Of a stretch of 64,000 nucleotides of DNA, positions 29,902 to 38,924 are shown one piece after another. Each line of letters opens with the position of its first letter. Within the stretch, counting starts at the first letter, position 1. The position numbers and the translations under genes are program-made. Under the pieces are notes generated by a model. The model saw nothing but the letters and a program-made list of their open reading frames with translations, was not told where the DNA came from and did no database searches. Location of the stretch: positions 124,001 to 188,000 of the forward strand of contig CAMYLT010000005.1 in assembly GCA_947259505.1 (NCBI GenBank), given 5' to 3'. The stretch comes from an uncultured Porticoccus sp. (GTDB lineage: Bacteria; Pseudomonadota; Gammaproteobacteria; Pseudomonadales; Porticoccaceae).

Positions 29902-31638
29902 CTACATTTGCTCCATGACTTCGATTCCCAGCAAATCCAGGCCCTTGGCGAGGACATTGGCCGTCAGGCAGGAAATGCCAAGACGGCTGTCACGGGTACC
30001 CTCGGACACGTCTTCTTTCAGAATCGGGCAATGTTCGTAGAACGACATGAAATGGCTGGCCAGATCGTACAGGTAATTGCACAACACATGAGGGCAGGCT
30101 TCTCGAGCCAGTTGATCGAGGACCTGGCCAAATTGCAATAACTGCATGGCCAGAGCTTTTTCCTGTGACGATTCAATTAGAATAGCGCCAACAGGTGCCT
30201 CGAAGTTGATCCCAGCGCGGCGGAAAATACTGCGAATACGTGTATAGGCGTATTGCAGGTAGGGTGCGGTGTTACCTTCAAAGCTCAGCATGGACTCCCA
30301 GTCAAAGATGTAATCGTTGGTGCGTGTTTTGCTGAGGTCTGCATATTTAACTGCGCCGATACCGACTTTCCGGCCAATGATGGCCACTTCATCAATATCG
30401 AGTTCCGGGTTTTTGCCCTGCACCAGCGCGCAGGCGCGTTCTACTGCTTCCTGGAGCAGGTCAGTCAGTTTGACGGTACCGCCGCTGCGGGTTTTGAAGG
30501 GTTTGCCGTCTTTACCCATCATGGTGCCAAAGGGGTGGTGTTCCAGAGAAATCTGCTCGCGGACAAAGCCTGCTTTTTTGGCCAGGGTGAACACCTGCTT
30601 CATGTGTAGTGATTGTCTGGCATCAATGAAATAGAGAATCCGGTCGGCATTTAACTGTTTGCTACGGTAACGCAGGGCGGCAAGGTCAGTGGTGGCATAG
30701 AGATATCCACCGCCGGATTTCTGCACGATCACCGGACTGGGATTGCCCTGTTTGTCGGCCAGTTCTTGCAGGAAAACGACTCGTGCGCCCTGATCTTCCA
30801 CCGCCAGTTGTTGTCGCTGGAGATCCTGGATGACATTGGCCAAATCGTCGTTATAGGCGCTTTCCGGGTGAATATCGCTGTGTTTCAGGGTGACATTCAG
30901 ATTGAGATAAACCGCTTCACTGTGGGCCACTGACGTGTCGATAAACTGCTGCCACAGTTTGCGGCAGTGCTCATCGCCAGATTGCAGTTTCACCACATAA
31001 TGGCGTGCTTTTTCGGCAAAAGCGGCATCTTCATCAAAATGTTTTTTGGCTTGCTGATAAAAGATTTCCAGATCGCCGAGGGCCAATTCCGGACGCTCCC
31101 CTTCACCGAGGTGTTCTTCTAATTCGGCAATCAGCATGCCGAATTGAGTGCCCCAGTCGCCCATATGATTCTGGCGAATGACATCATGGCCGAGGAATTC
31201 CAGGGTGCGTGCCACCGCATCGCCGATAATAGTGCTTCTCAGGTGCCCGACGTGCATTTCCTTCGCGAGGTTGGGCGAGGAGTAATCCACCACCACTGTT
31301 TGCGAGGAGGGCAGTTCAGCACCCAGTTTCTCGTCGCCGCTCAGGGCCAGTAACTGCTGAGCCACAAAGGCATCAGAGAGTTTGATATTGATAAAGCCCG
31401 GCCCGGCAATTTCGATATTGCTGGCCATATCGGACAGGTCCAGATGTTCGATGATGCGCCCAGCCAGCTCGCGGGGGTTGCTTTTCAATTGCTTGGCTGC
31501 CGCCATGGCACCATTGGCCTGGAAATCACCAAATTCGGGGCGGGTGCTGGCTGTGATATGGGCGGGACAGTCTTGCGGGATTCCCGTAGCTGCCATAGCG
31601 GCCAGGACCCGTTGTTCTAGCAGGGCTTTGATACTCAT
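29902..31638 (-). CDS. argS: Arginine-tRNA ligase
   Basis: ArgRS is a class I synthetase. The N-terminal Add-1 domain, the HIGH-like motif [13 protein letters not shown] preceded by [17 protein letters not shown], and the DALR anticodon domain at the C-terminus are all visible. As usual for ArgRS the canonical KMSKS lysines are not obvious; the equivalent region reads [15 protein letters not shown]. The length of 578 residues, against 577 in E. coli, fixes the start at [11 protein letters not shown]; the frame stays open 102 bases upstream without conserved residues. Confidence 0.97.
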   Translation of the reverse strand: MSIKALLEQRVLAAMAATGIPQDCPAHITASTRPEFGDFQANGAMAAAKQLKSNPRELAGRIIEHLDLSDMASNIEIAGPGFINIKLSDAFVAQQLLALSGDEKLGAELPSSQTVVVDYSSPNLAKEMHVGHLRSTIIGDAVARTLEFLGHDVIRQNHMGDWGTQFGMLIAELEEHLGEGERPELALGDLEIFYQQAKKHFDEDAAFAEKARHYVVKLQSGDEHCRKLWQQFIDTSVAHSEAVYLNLNVTLKHSDIHPESAYNDDLANVIQDLQRQQLAVEDQGARVVFLQELADKQGNPSPVIVQKSGGGYLYATTDLAALRYRSKQLNADRILYFIDARQSLHMKQVFTLAKKAGFVREQISLEHHPFGTMMGKDGKPFKTRSGGTVKLTDLLQEAVERACALVQGKNPELDIDEVAIIGRKVGIGAVKYADLSKTRTNDYIFDWESMLSFEGNTAPYLQYAYTRIRSIFRRAGINFEAPVGAILIESSQEKALAMQLLQFGQVLDQLAREACPHVLCNYLYDLASHFMSFYEHCPILKEDVSEGTRDSRLGISCLTANVLAKGLDLLGIEVMEQM

Positions 31639-31809
31639 AGGTGGATAGGGCGCGATTATTGATAAAGAAAGCGGGATTGTAGTCTGCCAAGCGTAAAAAG
31701 CCAGTGCTGAGCAGATATTGATGGATGCGGGTGTGGCCACTATAGTCAGTTAGCACACCACCTTCATTTTTGATTCTGTCGGGGTCGTCGCCAAACACAT
31801 AGGTGATTT

Positions 31810-32049
31810 ATGACCAATCCATTACTGCAACAAGGCCTGGATTTGATGATTTACGGTATGGGTACCGTATTTCTATTCTTGGCACTATTGGTAGCCATCA
31901 CTGCGCTGATGTCAGCGTTGATCTCTCGCTTTCTGCCGATAGTAGCAGAGCCGCAACCAGATACACAGGAAAAATTGGCAGGACAGATCGACGAGCATTT
32001 ATTGGCTATTTTACAGGCTGCAATCGATCAGCATCGTCGGAAGCACTAA
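31810..32049 (+). CDS. oadG: Oxaloacetate decarboxylase gamma chain OadG
   Basis: The 79-residue protein has one N-terminal membrane segment (LDLMIYGMGTVFLFLALLVA) and a short cytoplasmic tail rich in His at the end (QHRRKH), as in gamma subunits that bind zinc and join OadA to OadB. The identification is supported by the following oadA and oadB genes. In this complex oxaloacetate decarboxylation drives sodium export. Confidence 0.9.
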   Translation: MTNPLLQQGLDLMIYGMGTVFLFLALLVAITALMSALISRFLPIVAEPQPDTQEKLAGQIDEHLLAILQAAIDQHRRKH

Positions 32050-32098
32050 ATCTGTGCTCTAGCGTTTGAGCTAATACAACAGAGAGACAATGTTATCC

Positions 32099-33868
32099 AT
32101 GTCTGAGCAAACTAAACCGTTGGGGATCACAGAAGTTGTTTTACGCGATGCACACCAGTCGCTGTTTGCAACGCGCCTACGCCTCGACGATATGCTGCCA
32201 ATTGCTGCCAAGCTGGACGAGGTAGGGTACTGGTCTTTGGAAACATGGGGTGGCGCGACTTTTGATGCGTGCATCCGCTATCTTGGCGAGGACCCTTGGG
32301 ACCGTCTTAGGGAATTGAAAAAAGCGATGCCTAAAACCCCACAGCAGATGTTGTTTCGTGGGCAAAATATCCTTGGTTATCGCCACTATGCCGATGATGT
32401 GGTGGAAAAATTCGTTGAACGGGCTGCCATCAACGGCATTGATGTATTTCGTATTTTCGATGCTATGAACGACCTCCGGAATATGGAAACGGCGCTGCAC
32501 GCGGCTAAAAAGCACGGTTGCCATGCTCAGGGCGCTATTTCCTATACGGTCAGCCCGGTGCACACCATCGACCGTTGGGTAGACATGGGTCGAGCTATTG
32601 AGGATATGGGTGCAGATTCCATCTGTATCAAGGATATGGCCGGGCTGCTAAAGCCCTATGTGGGATTGCAGTTGGTGACCCGATTGAAGGATGCCTGTGA
32701 TATCCCCATTCACCTGCATTGCCACGCTACAACAGGTATGTCCACGGCCACTATCGTTAAATGTGTGGAAGCGGGGGTGGACAATGTGGATACCGCTATT
32801 TCTTCCATGTCGATGACATACGGCCACTCTCCAACGGAATCCATTATTGAGATTTTCAACGGCACACGTCGCCAGACCGGACTGGATATCCACCTGCTTG
32901 AAGAAATCGCCACTTACTTTCGTGAAGTGCGTAAAAAATACGCCTCTTACGAGGGATCCCTGAGAGGCGTGGATTCGAGGATTCTACTGGCTCAGGTGCC
33001 TGGTGGCATGCTGACCAATATGGAAAGCCAATTGCGGGAGCAGGGCGCTGAAGATTTGTTTGACGAGGTGCTTGAGGAAATACCGAAAGTGCGAAAAGAC
33101 CTCGGTTATATCCCCCTGGTCACGCCAACCTCACAGATTGTTGGCAGTCAGGCGGTGATCAATGTGCTGAGCGGCGAACGCTACAAAACGATTTCCAAGG
33201 AGACCTGTGGTGTGCTCCGCGGAGAGTATGGCGCGACACCGGCTCCTGTGGATGCGCAACTGCAACAGCAAGTGCTGGAAGGTGTTGAACCCATTACCTG
33301 TCGACCGGCAGATCTACTGGAAGCAGAATTGGTGCAACTTACCAATGAATTGGCCACCTTGGCTAACGAGAAAAATATCTCCCTGGCAGATGAAGAAGGG
33401 TTGGTCGAGGACGTGCTGATTTATGCGCTGTTTCCCCAGGCGGGCTTAAAATTTCTACAGAATCGCGGCAACCCCACTGCATTTGAGTCACTCGGTGAGG
33501 CTAGCTCGACACCAGCATCCCTTACCCCAAATGGCGACGAAATTTATACGGTTACTGTGGAAGGCAAAAGTTACACCGTCACCGTAGCCAACGGTGGCGA
33601 TATCACCGGGGTTGCCCCAGTGAAGACGCAGACAACGGATACAGACGAAAGTCGGAAAGAATCGATCAAAGCACCACTGGCGGGCACGATTGTCCGTCTT
33701 TTAGTTAAACCTGGGCAGCAGGTGGTCAGCGGCGAGCCATTATTGATACTGGAGGCCATGAAGATGGAAACGGCTGTCAGTGCGATCAGCGCAGGGCATA
33801 TTGCAGATATTTTTGTCAAAGCGGGCGATAACGTCGCGATTGGCGAAAGCCTGCTGACAATTAACTAA
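32099..33868 (+). CDS. oadA: Oxaloacetate decarboxylase alpha chain OadA (biotin-containing)
   Basis: OadA transfers the carboxyl group of oxaloacetate to biotin. It has an N-terminal DRE-TIM carboxyltransferase domain ([51 protein letters not shown]), a conserved middle domain, an acidic/Pro linker and a C-terminal biotinyl domain with EAMKMET, whose Lys is biotinylated. The length is 589 residues from [15 protein letters not shown], which matches Vibrio OadA; an ATG 9 bases upstream is the alternative. It sits between oadG and oadB. Confidence 0.95.
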   Translation: MSEQTKPLGITEVVLRDAHQSLFATRLRLDDMLPIAAKLDEVGYWSLETWGGATFDACIRYLGEDPWDRLRELKKAMPKTPQQMLFRGQNILGYRHYADDVVEKFVERAAINGIDVFRIFDAMNDLRNMETALHAAKKHGCHAQGAISYTVSPVHTIDRWVDMGRAIEDMGADSICIKDMAGLLKPYVGLQLVTRLKDACDIPIHLHCHATTGMSTATIVKCVEAGVDNVDTAISSMSMTYGHSPTESIIEIFNGTRRQTGLDIHLLEEIATYFREVRKKYASYEGSLRGVDSRILLAQVPGGMLTNMESQLREQGAEDLFDEVLEEIPKVRKDLGYIPLVTPTSQIVGSQAVINVLSGERYKTISKETCGVLRGEYGATPAPVDAQLQQQVLEGVEPITCRPADLLEAELVQLTNELATLANEKNISLADEEGLVEDVLIYALFPQAGLKFLQNRGNPTAFESLGEASSTPASLTPNGDEIYTVTVEGKSYTVTVANGGDITGVAPVKTQTTDTDESRKESIKAPLAGTIVRLLVKPGQQVVSGEPLLILEAMKMETAVSAISAGHIADIFVKAGDNVAIGESLLTIN

Positions 33869-33927
33869 GGGACTCTACCCATGCTCTATAGCGTCAGTAG
33901 TTTGGATGGTCGACAGGAGATATCAGT

Positions 33928-35097
33928 ATGGAAAAGCTGATTGGCTTGTGGCTCGACTCCGGTCTCAGTCAGATGGCATCTGGTCAGGCCATCATGATGG
34001 CAGTCGGTTTGGTGCTGCTCTACCTGGCGATACGTCGTGGCTTCGAGCCGCTTTTATTGGTGCCAATTGGATTCGGCACTGTGCTGGTTAATATTCCGGG
34101 AGCCGGTTTTGACGCAGCGCCCATTTATGATGCACTCGGCCATCTTCAGCAGCCCGGTGGCCTGATGTATTACATCTATGAAGTGGGTATCGCCACCGGA
34201 ATCTTCCCGCTATTGATTTTTATGGGCGTTGGGGCCATGACAGATTTTGGTCCCATGCTGGGCAATCCAAAGACCCTGTTTCTGGGTGCAGCTGCCCAAT
34301 TTGGCATTTTCGCTACGGTATTTGGGGCCATTGGTCTGAGTTATTTCGGCGTTCTCGACTTCAGTATTCGAGATGCGGCATCCATTGGCATCATAGGTGG
34401 CGCCGATGGCCCTACAGCCATCTACGTCACCGGCCTGTTATCGCCAGATCTGCTGGGTGCCATTGCCGTAGCGGCGTATTCCTATATGGCCTTGGTGCCG
34501 ATTATCCAGCCACCGATTATGAAACTGCTGACTACTGAGAAAGAGCGGATGATCCGCATGGAGCAACTGCGCCCAGTATCAAAAACTGAAAAAATCATTT
34601 TTCCCCTGACTTTACTCATGCTGGTGGCGCTGCTGCTCCCCACGGCTGCGCCATTGCTCGGCATGTTCTGCCTCGGTAATCTGATGCGTGAATGTGGCGT
34701 GGTGGCTCGGCTTAGTGACACAACGCAGAATGCGCTGATTAATACTGTAACCATTTTCCTGGGACTGGGCGTCGGGTCAAAAATGAGTGCAGATAAATTC
34801 CTCAATGCTGAAACTCTGGGTATTTTACTGCTGGGTGTCATTGCTTTTGCGATTGGCACGGCCGCTGGGGTACTGATGGCAAAACTGATGAATATGCTGA
34901 GTAAGCACCCGATCAATCCTTTAATTGGTTCGGCGGGGGTTTCTGCCGTACCGATGGCGGCGCGAGTGTCCAATAAAATGGGACTTATGTCTGATCCGCA
35001 CAACTACTTGTTGATGCATGCCATGGGGCCAAACGTAGCAGGTGTTATCGGTTCTGCGGTGGCTGCTGGTGTTATGATCAGCCTCGTTGGAGGCTAA
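33928..35097 (+). CDS. oadB: Oxaloacetate decarboxylase beta chain OadB (sodium pump)
   Basis: This polytopic subunit decarboxylates carboxybiotin and pumps Na+ outward. The 389-residue product is hydrophobic with the conserved [19 protein letters not shown] (sodium-site Asp) and [19 protein letters not shown] segments, and [19 protein letters not shown] near the end. The operon oadGAB is complete, suggesting a sodium-based energy or anaplerotic strategy as in marine bacteria. It has an AGGAGA ribosome site. Confidence 0.95.
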   Translation: MEKLIGLWLDSGLSQMASGQAIMMAVGLVLLYLAIRRGFEPLLLVPIGFGTVLVNIPGAGFDAAPIYDALGHLQQPGGLMYYIYEVGIATGIFPLLIFMGVGAMTDFGPMLGNPKTLFLGAAAQFGIFATVFGAIGLSYFGVLDFSIRDAASIGIIGGADGPTAIYVTGLLSPDLLGAIAVAAYSYMALVPIIQPPIMKLLTTEKERMIRMEQLRPVSKTEKIIFPLTLLMLVALLLPTAAPLLGMFCLGNLMRECGVVARLSDTTQNALINTVTIFLGLGVGSKMSADKFLNAETLGILLLGVIAFAIGTAAGVLMAKLMNMLSKHPINPLIGSAGVSAVPMAARVSNKMGLMSDPHNYLLMHAMGPNVAGVIGSAVAAGVMISLVGG

Positions 35098-35116
35098 CCC
35101 CGAATTGGAGATAGAT

Positions 35117-35425
35117 GTGAGTGTACAACAGAGCATAGAAAACAAGTTGCGTGAGGCTCTCTCGCCATCACACCTTGAAGTGATCAATGAGAGCCATATG
35201 CACTCAGTTCCACCCAATTCCGAAACGCACTTTAAACTGGTCATTGTCTCAGATGTATTTCGGGGCAAGCGCCCGGTACAGCGCCACCAGTTGGTCTACA
35301 GCCTTTTAAATGATGAGCGCGAGCATGGTGTTCATGCCTTGGCCATGCATACCTATGCCTCGGATGAGTGGGGCGTTGACCGGTCTGTTCCAGCTTCACC
35401 CAACTGTATGGGTGGTAGTAAATAA
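35117..35425 (+). CDS. bolA: BolA family transcriptional/redox regulator
   Basis: BolA proteins partner monothiol glutaredoxins and affect shape and biofilm genes. The 102-residue product aligns along its length with E. coli BolA: LEVINESHMHSVPPNSETHF, LVIVSDVFRGKRPVQRHQLV, and VHALAMHTYASDEW. The conserved His of the HxMHxxP region and the C-terminal His are present. The start is GTG with GGAG 7 bases upstream; an in-frame TTG inside the oadB end is less likely. It lies 19 bases after oadB, so it may be read through from the oad operon. Confidence 0.93.
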   Translation: MSVQQSIENKLREALSPSHLEVINESHMHSVPPNSETHFKLVIVSDVFRGKRPVQRHQLVYSLLNDEREHGVHALAMHTYASDEWGVDRSVPASPNCMGGSK

Positions 35426-35516
35426 TCCAAAAAACATTACCCCCAATGCCGGTGATGAACCCAAGTGGCACGCCGGTATTCAACAATAATCAACAATTGA
35501 GATAATGAGGTGAAAA

Positions 35517-35939
35517 ATGAAATTTGCTAAAGCGATGATGGCGACAGCCGTACTGGCGTTTACTCCGCTGCTGTGGGCCGGTGAAACGCCTGCTCCAGAA
35601 GGTGCCAAGGCCTATATTATTTCTCCGGCAGATGGCGCCACGGTGACCAGTCCTGTGACGGTTCAGTTTGGTCTGAGTGGCATTGGTGTTGCCCCGGCTG
35701 GCACGGAGAAAGAAAAAACCGGTCATCACCACCTGCTGATTGATGTCAAGGAACTGCCCGATATGAACAGCCCCATCCCATCAGACGAACATCACCGTCA
35801 TTTCGGCGGTGGCCAGACGGAAGTGACAGTTGAGTTGGCCCCAGGCCAGCATACCCTGCAATTGTTGTTGGGCGATCATCATCATGTCCCCCACAATCCG
35901 CCAGTTCTCTCTGAGCCTGTGACCATTACTGTCAATTGA
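35517..35939 (+). CDS. Exported DUF4399 protein
   Basis: The 140-residue protein has a Sec signal peptide (cleavage after about residue 21, LLWAG) and a His-rich DUF4399 domain: EKTGHHHLLIDVKELPD, then HHRHFGGGQTEVTVELAPG and LLLGDHHHVPHNPPV. The repeated His clusters suggest metal binding, but no function is established. It has its own AGGTGAAAA ribosome site and precedes ompW by 107 bases. Confidence 0.85.
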   Translation: MKFAKAMMATAVLAFTPLLWAGETPAPEGAKAYIISPADGATVTSPVTVQFGLSGIGVAPAGTEKEKTGHHHLLIDVKELPDMNSPIPSDEHHRHFGGGQTEVTVELAPGQHTLQLLLGDHHHVPHNPPVLSEPVTITVN

Positions 35940-35967
35940 TCTAACGCAATTAAGCAGTGCTAATTAC

Positions 35968-36009
35968 TTAATCCAGATCAAGTTCGGGTAATACCTAAAC
36001 TGGTTTACT
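35968..36009 (+). promoter_or_regulatory. FNR-type box and extended -10 promoter of ompW
   Basis: TTAATCCAGATCAA matches the FNR/Anr consensus TTGAT-N4-ATCAA at nine of ten fixed positions. An extended -10 (TGG TTTACT) begins 29.5 bases from the box centre, placing the predicted start near 36016 and the box at about -41.5, the class II activator position. fnr itself lies just downstream, and ompW is an FNR target in enterics. Inferred from sequence spacing only. Confidence 0.6.
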
Positions 36010-36032
36010 ACTCCCGTGTTTAGGTACTACCC
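35986..36032. repeat. Inverted repeat with GGTANTACC elements bracketing the ompW -10
   Basis: Two 15-base arms (GGGTAATACCTAAAC, and the complement with one mismatch) are separated by 17 bases. Each arm contains a 9-base palindrome GGTANTACC, with centres 36 bases apart. One lies between the FNR box and the -10, the other just after the predicted start. It may be a paired operator for an unidentified regulator, or a hairpin if transcription starts further upstream; the ribosome site begins 5 bases after the right arm. Confidence 0.6.
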
Positions 36033-36046
36033 CTTTGGAGAAAGTA

Positions 36047-36748
36047 ATGAAAAAACAAAAAGCGTTATCACTGGCAATCAATGCAGTCATGGCAGGAGCC
36101 TTATTGGTGGGCGCGTCCGGTGCTATGGCTTATCAGGCAGGCGATTTTATTGTTCGCGCCGGTGCGGCCAATGTTGATCCGAATGACGATAGCGATGCCT
36201 TGGCACTAAATGGTAATGCTGGCACATGGCCAGGTAGTGAAGCCGAAGTGGATGATGACACCCAATTAGGTATTACTTTTACCTACATGCTCAAAGAGCA
36301 TTGGGGTGTGGGATTGTTGGCTGCGACGCCTTTCGATCACGACATCGAAGCGGACTTGGGAAATGGAACCAAGCTAGATGCTGGCTCTACCAAGCATCTA
36401 CCGCCGACTTTGACCCTGCAATACTTCCCGATGGCTGCAGATTCCCGGTTCCAGCCCTATGTGGGTGCCGGTATCAACTACACCAACTTTTTTGAGGAAG
36501 ACGTCGACAGCGAGCTGGAGGCTGCCTTGGGAGGTCATTCAACACTTGAACTGGATGATTCTTGGGGTGTCGCTTTCCAAGTGGGCATGGACTATATGAT
36601 TAATGAGCACTGGTTGGTTAATGCGAGCATCTGGTATCTCGATATCGACACTGAAGCCAAGATTAAGTCTGTCAGTGGGAATATTGTTAAAACAGACGTA
36701 GACATCGACCCAATGGTTTACATGGTTGGTATTGGTTACAAGTTCTAA
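36047..36748 (+). CDS. ompW: Outer membrane protein OmpW
   Basis: OmpW is an eight-stranded outer-membrane beta-barrel for small hydrophobic compounds. The 233-residue product has a signal peptide (cleavage after SGAMA), then AYQAGDFIVRAGAANVDPND, YMLKEHWGVGLLAATPFDHDI, PTLTLQYFPM, and ends in YKF, the C-terminal Phe needed for BAM insertion. The ATG follows GGAGAAAG. Likely FNR-regulated from the upstream box. Confidence 0.94.
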   Translation: MKKQKALSLAINAVMAGALLVGASGAMAYQAGDFIVRAGAANVDPNDDSDALALNGNAGTWPGSEAEVDDDTQLGITFTYMLKEHWGVGLLAATPFDHDIEADLGNGTKLDAGSTKHLPPTLTLQYFPMAADSRFQPYVGAGINYTNFFEEDVDSELEAALGGHSTLELDDSWGVAFQVGMDYMINEHWLVNASIWYLDIDTEAKIKSVSGNIVKTDVDIDPMVYMVGIGYKF

Positions 36749-36768
36749 TCTACGGTTAGGACAGTAAT

Positions 36769-36802
36769 AAAAAAGCCGGGTGATTAACCCGGCTTTTTTA
36801 TT
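36769..36802. terminator. Bidirectional rho-independent terminator between ompW and fnr
   Basis: GCCGGGT and ACCCGGC arms with a 5-base loop are flanked by A-runs on the left and T-runs on the right, so the hairpin works on both strands. It serves the convergent ompW and fnr genes. Confidence 0.92.
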
Positions 36803-36821
36803 GGATATATTTTCAGGTTAT

Positions 36822-37535
36822 TTAGTTGGCCAACTGACGCAATTTGTCGATATCCAGTACTTCGATCTCTTTTTTGTCCACTTGAAGAATGTCCTGTTTC
36901 TGGAATCGGCCGAATACACGGCTGACGGTCTCTACGGTCAGACCCAGATAATTACCAATATCGGCTCTGGACATGGGTAAACGGAAACGGGTCGGTGAGA
37001 GTTTTCGGCGTAGATTGCGATTGGAGATGCTGATTAGTAATGTCGCGACACGTTCCTCTGCACTGTTTTTGCTGAGCAAGGTGATGAGGTGTTGATCATT
37101 GGTGATCTCCATGCTCATCAGCTGAAAGAAGTGCCGTTGCAGGGAGGGAATTGAAAGACTGAGTTCCTGCAAACGATTGAAGGGGATTTCGCACACAGCG
37201 GCAGTTTCCATCGCTACTGCGGAGTTGGTATAACGATTCTGACCGATGCCATCCATGCCAAAAATTTCACCTGGTAAGTGAAAGCCAGTAACTTGCTCAG
37301 CACCATCGTTACTGACGGTATAACTTTTAATGGAACCGCTTCGCACCGCGTAAACTGAACGGAATTCCTCTCCAGCGTGGTAGATATGGTTCTCTCTTTG
37401 TAAGGGACGACCACGTTGGATGATTTCGTCAAGGCGTTCCACTTCTTTGGCTTGTAGTGCAAGTGGCAGACATAGCGCGTTCATGCGGCAGTCACCGCAG
37501 TTCACCTCAGAATTGTGGGGGCACTTTGCTTCCAT
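36822..37535 (-). CDS. fnr: FNR/Anr-type oxygen-sensing regulator
   Basis: This CRP-FNR family regulator is active when its oxygen-labile [4Fe-4S] cluster is intact. The cluster ligands are visible: Cys13, Cys16 and Cys22 with the C-x2-C-x5-C spacing of E. coli FNR, and Cys115 (AAVCEIP). The helix-turn-helix RADIGNYLGLTVETVSRVFG matches FNR and includes the VETVSR recognition helix. It has 237 residues. It is downstream of the HemN-like gene (82 bases) on the same strand and near uspE, as in enteric and Pseudomonas genomes. Confidence 0.96.
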   Translation of the reverse strand: MEAKCPHNSEVNCGDCRMNALCLPLALQAKEVERLDEIIQRGRPLQRENHIYHAGEEFRSVYAVRSGSIKSYTVSNDGAEQVTGFHLPGEIFGMDGIGQNRYTNSAVAMETAAVCEIPFNRLQELSLSIPSLQRHFFQLMSMEITNDQHLITLLSKNSAEERVATLLISISNRNLRRKLSPTRFRLPMSRADIGNYLGLTVETVSRVFGRFQKQDILQVDKKEIEVLDIDKLRQLAN

Positions 37536-37617
37536 GGAATAATCCCGGCCGATTAAGGCTAGAGATTATATCGGCGTTCTCCGGTCAGGTCATCCTGCTT
37601 ACACCAAAGGAGGTTTT

Positions 37618-38778
37618 CTAGCAATCTTGTAGTTGCTGGCAGAGCTCTGGCAGGTGGTTGATACCGGCTTCTGTCAGCTCGAAACAATCAGTGGATTGGA
37701 GCAGCCAACCCTTGGCGGCTGACGTTTCAACTACCCCTAGTATTGGTTGTGATAGAGTTAGGCCAGTCTTGGCGGGTTGCACAAATATGCGATGTTGGCA
37801 GAGGAGTTGGTCGATCAGCAGCCATGGGCGAGTTTTCACTTTCCCTTCCGGGTAGGTTCCACTAAAACAAACTGGCAGTTGGCCCGTACTGACAAGCAAT
37901 TTGTAGCGTTCTACTTGATCAGTGTTCTGGTAATAGCCGTTGCCAAGTTTACCCAATGCATCAATACCCACACCGAGCCAATCACCCAGTTGTCGTTGGC
38001 AAAGACCCCAGGGGGTGTACTGTAGATTTCCCCGGTTACGCATTGCAATCAGGGCATGATCAGATGGGACAAAAAAACGGTCACCCAAGAGGTGATACTG
38101 ATAGTTCAGGAGTTGACTGGCAATACTGCTTAATGGGACAGACTCATCCATTTCCTCCAGGCCCTGGATTTCCAGCATGTTGGGTTTATGGCGCATCAAC
38201 ACTTCCAGCCAGCAGGTCAGTGTGTCGGGGTCTGCATTGATAACATCCAATCGATAACGCTTTTCCTGAAAACGATATTCATCAATCAGGTCAAGCAGAT
38301 GGGATATGTGTTGTTTTTCCGGAGGAATCTGTGCATCGATTGACAGCAGAATATGGTTAAAGCGCAATCCCTTCATTAGAGCCAGGCTGTCAGAGTTGAT
38401 ATCTGACGTTTCACACTCGAAACCATATTCCCCCGTACTGCCAAATTCAGGTGAAAAAAGCATGTTGGTGTGAAAGGCAAGTTCGGTCAGCTCGCCGGCC
38501 TTCATCCCTGTCAGCGGTACACCACGGAACCAGATCTTGGTCAATCGACGATGCTGAAAGCGTTCAGCGTAGAGGCTTATTTCCCGGTTAATAAGCTCGG
38601 CATAGTCGGGATCGGGGTTGGCGGGAAAAAACAGGTTGAGCCCCATTGGTGCAATGATTTTTTTTGTGGGAAAGAGCATCTCCTGTTGACAGTTCACCAA
38701 TGGCTTTAAAAACTCGGCTTCTATCAGAGAGTGGACATGAAAAGCAGAGCTGGATGTTGGGTTAACGTACATAGTCAA
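37618..38778 (-). CDS. HemN-like protein lacking radical-SAM cysteines
   Basis: The 386-residue protein aligns along most of its length with oxygen-independent coproporphyrinogen III oxidase. LNLFFPAN (46-53) matches LSLYVHVP; WFRGVPLTGMKAGELTEL (83-100) matches LHxGGGTPTxLxxxEL; GLRFNHILLSIDAQ (137-150) matches GFNRVSLGVQD; DRFFVPSDHALIAMRNRGNL (233-252) and LGVGIDALGKLGNGYYQN (268-285) match the HemN core; the C-terminal winged part keeps ELTEAGINHL. The loop holding CxxxCxxC is deleted and GGGTP is lost, so no cluster or SAM chemistry is expected. It may be a regulatory or heme/porphyrin-binding paralogue, or decaying. The frame is fully intact. Its position next to fnr mirrors hemN beside anr in Pseudomonas. 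Confidence 0.75.
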   Translation of the reverse strand: MTMYVNPTSSSAFHVHSLIEAEFLKPLVNCQQEMLFPTKKIIAPMGLNLFFPANPDPDYAELINREISLYAERFQHRRLTKIWFRGVPLTGMKAGELTELAFHTNMLFSPEFGSTGEYGFECETSDINSDSLALMKGLRFNHILLSIDAQIPPEKQHISHLLDLIDEYRFQEKRYRLDVINADPDTLTCWLEVLMRHKPNMLEIQGLEEMDESVPLSSIASQLLNYQYHLLGDRFFVPSDHALIAMRNRGNLQYTPWGLCQRQLGDWLGVGIDALGKLGNGYYQNTDQVERYKLLVSTGQLPVCFSGTYPEGKVKTRPWLLIDQLLCQHRIFVQPAKTGLTLSQPILGVVETSAAKGWLLQSTDCFELTEAGINHLPELCQQLQDC

Positions 38779-38839
38779 AAAATAACCAGAATGGTTGGCT
38801 AGGCAGGATTAACACTAACCTGCGTTGCTTTTGGGCCAT

Positions 38840-38882
38840 ATGATATGGGTCAAATTAGGGCTTTGTTTACGCGGTCTATACT
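38840..38882 (+). promoter_or_regulatory. FNR-type box and -10 for uspE
   Basis: ATGATATGGGTCAA matches TTGAT-N4-ATCAA at eight of ten positions and resembles Anr sites ending GTCAA. TATACT follows with its start 30.5 bases from the box centre, so the predicted start near 38889 puts the box at about -42, a class II position. The box lies in the 146-base divergent gap and could also affect the HemN-like gene. Confidence 0.6.
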
Positions 38883-38924
38883 GAGCACAGAGATGTGTTC
38901 TCAATAGAACAAGGGGGCGCCTAA

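Noticed and set aside
37600-37620. Perfect-looking AAAGGAGG on the plus strand near the HemN-like stop
   Set aside because: No start codon and coding frame follow at a suitable distance on that strand.
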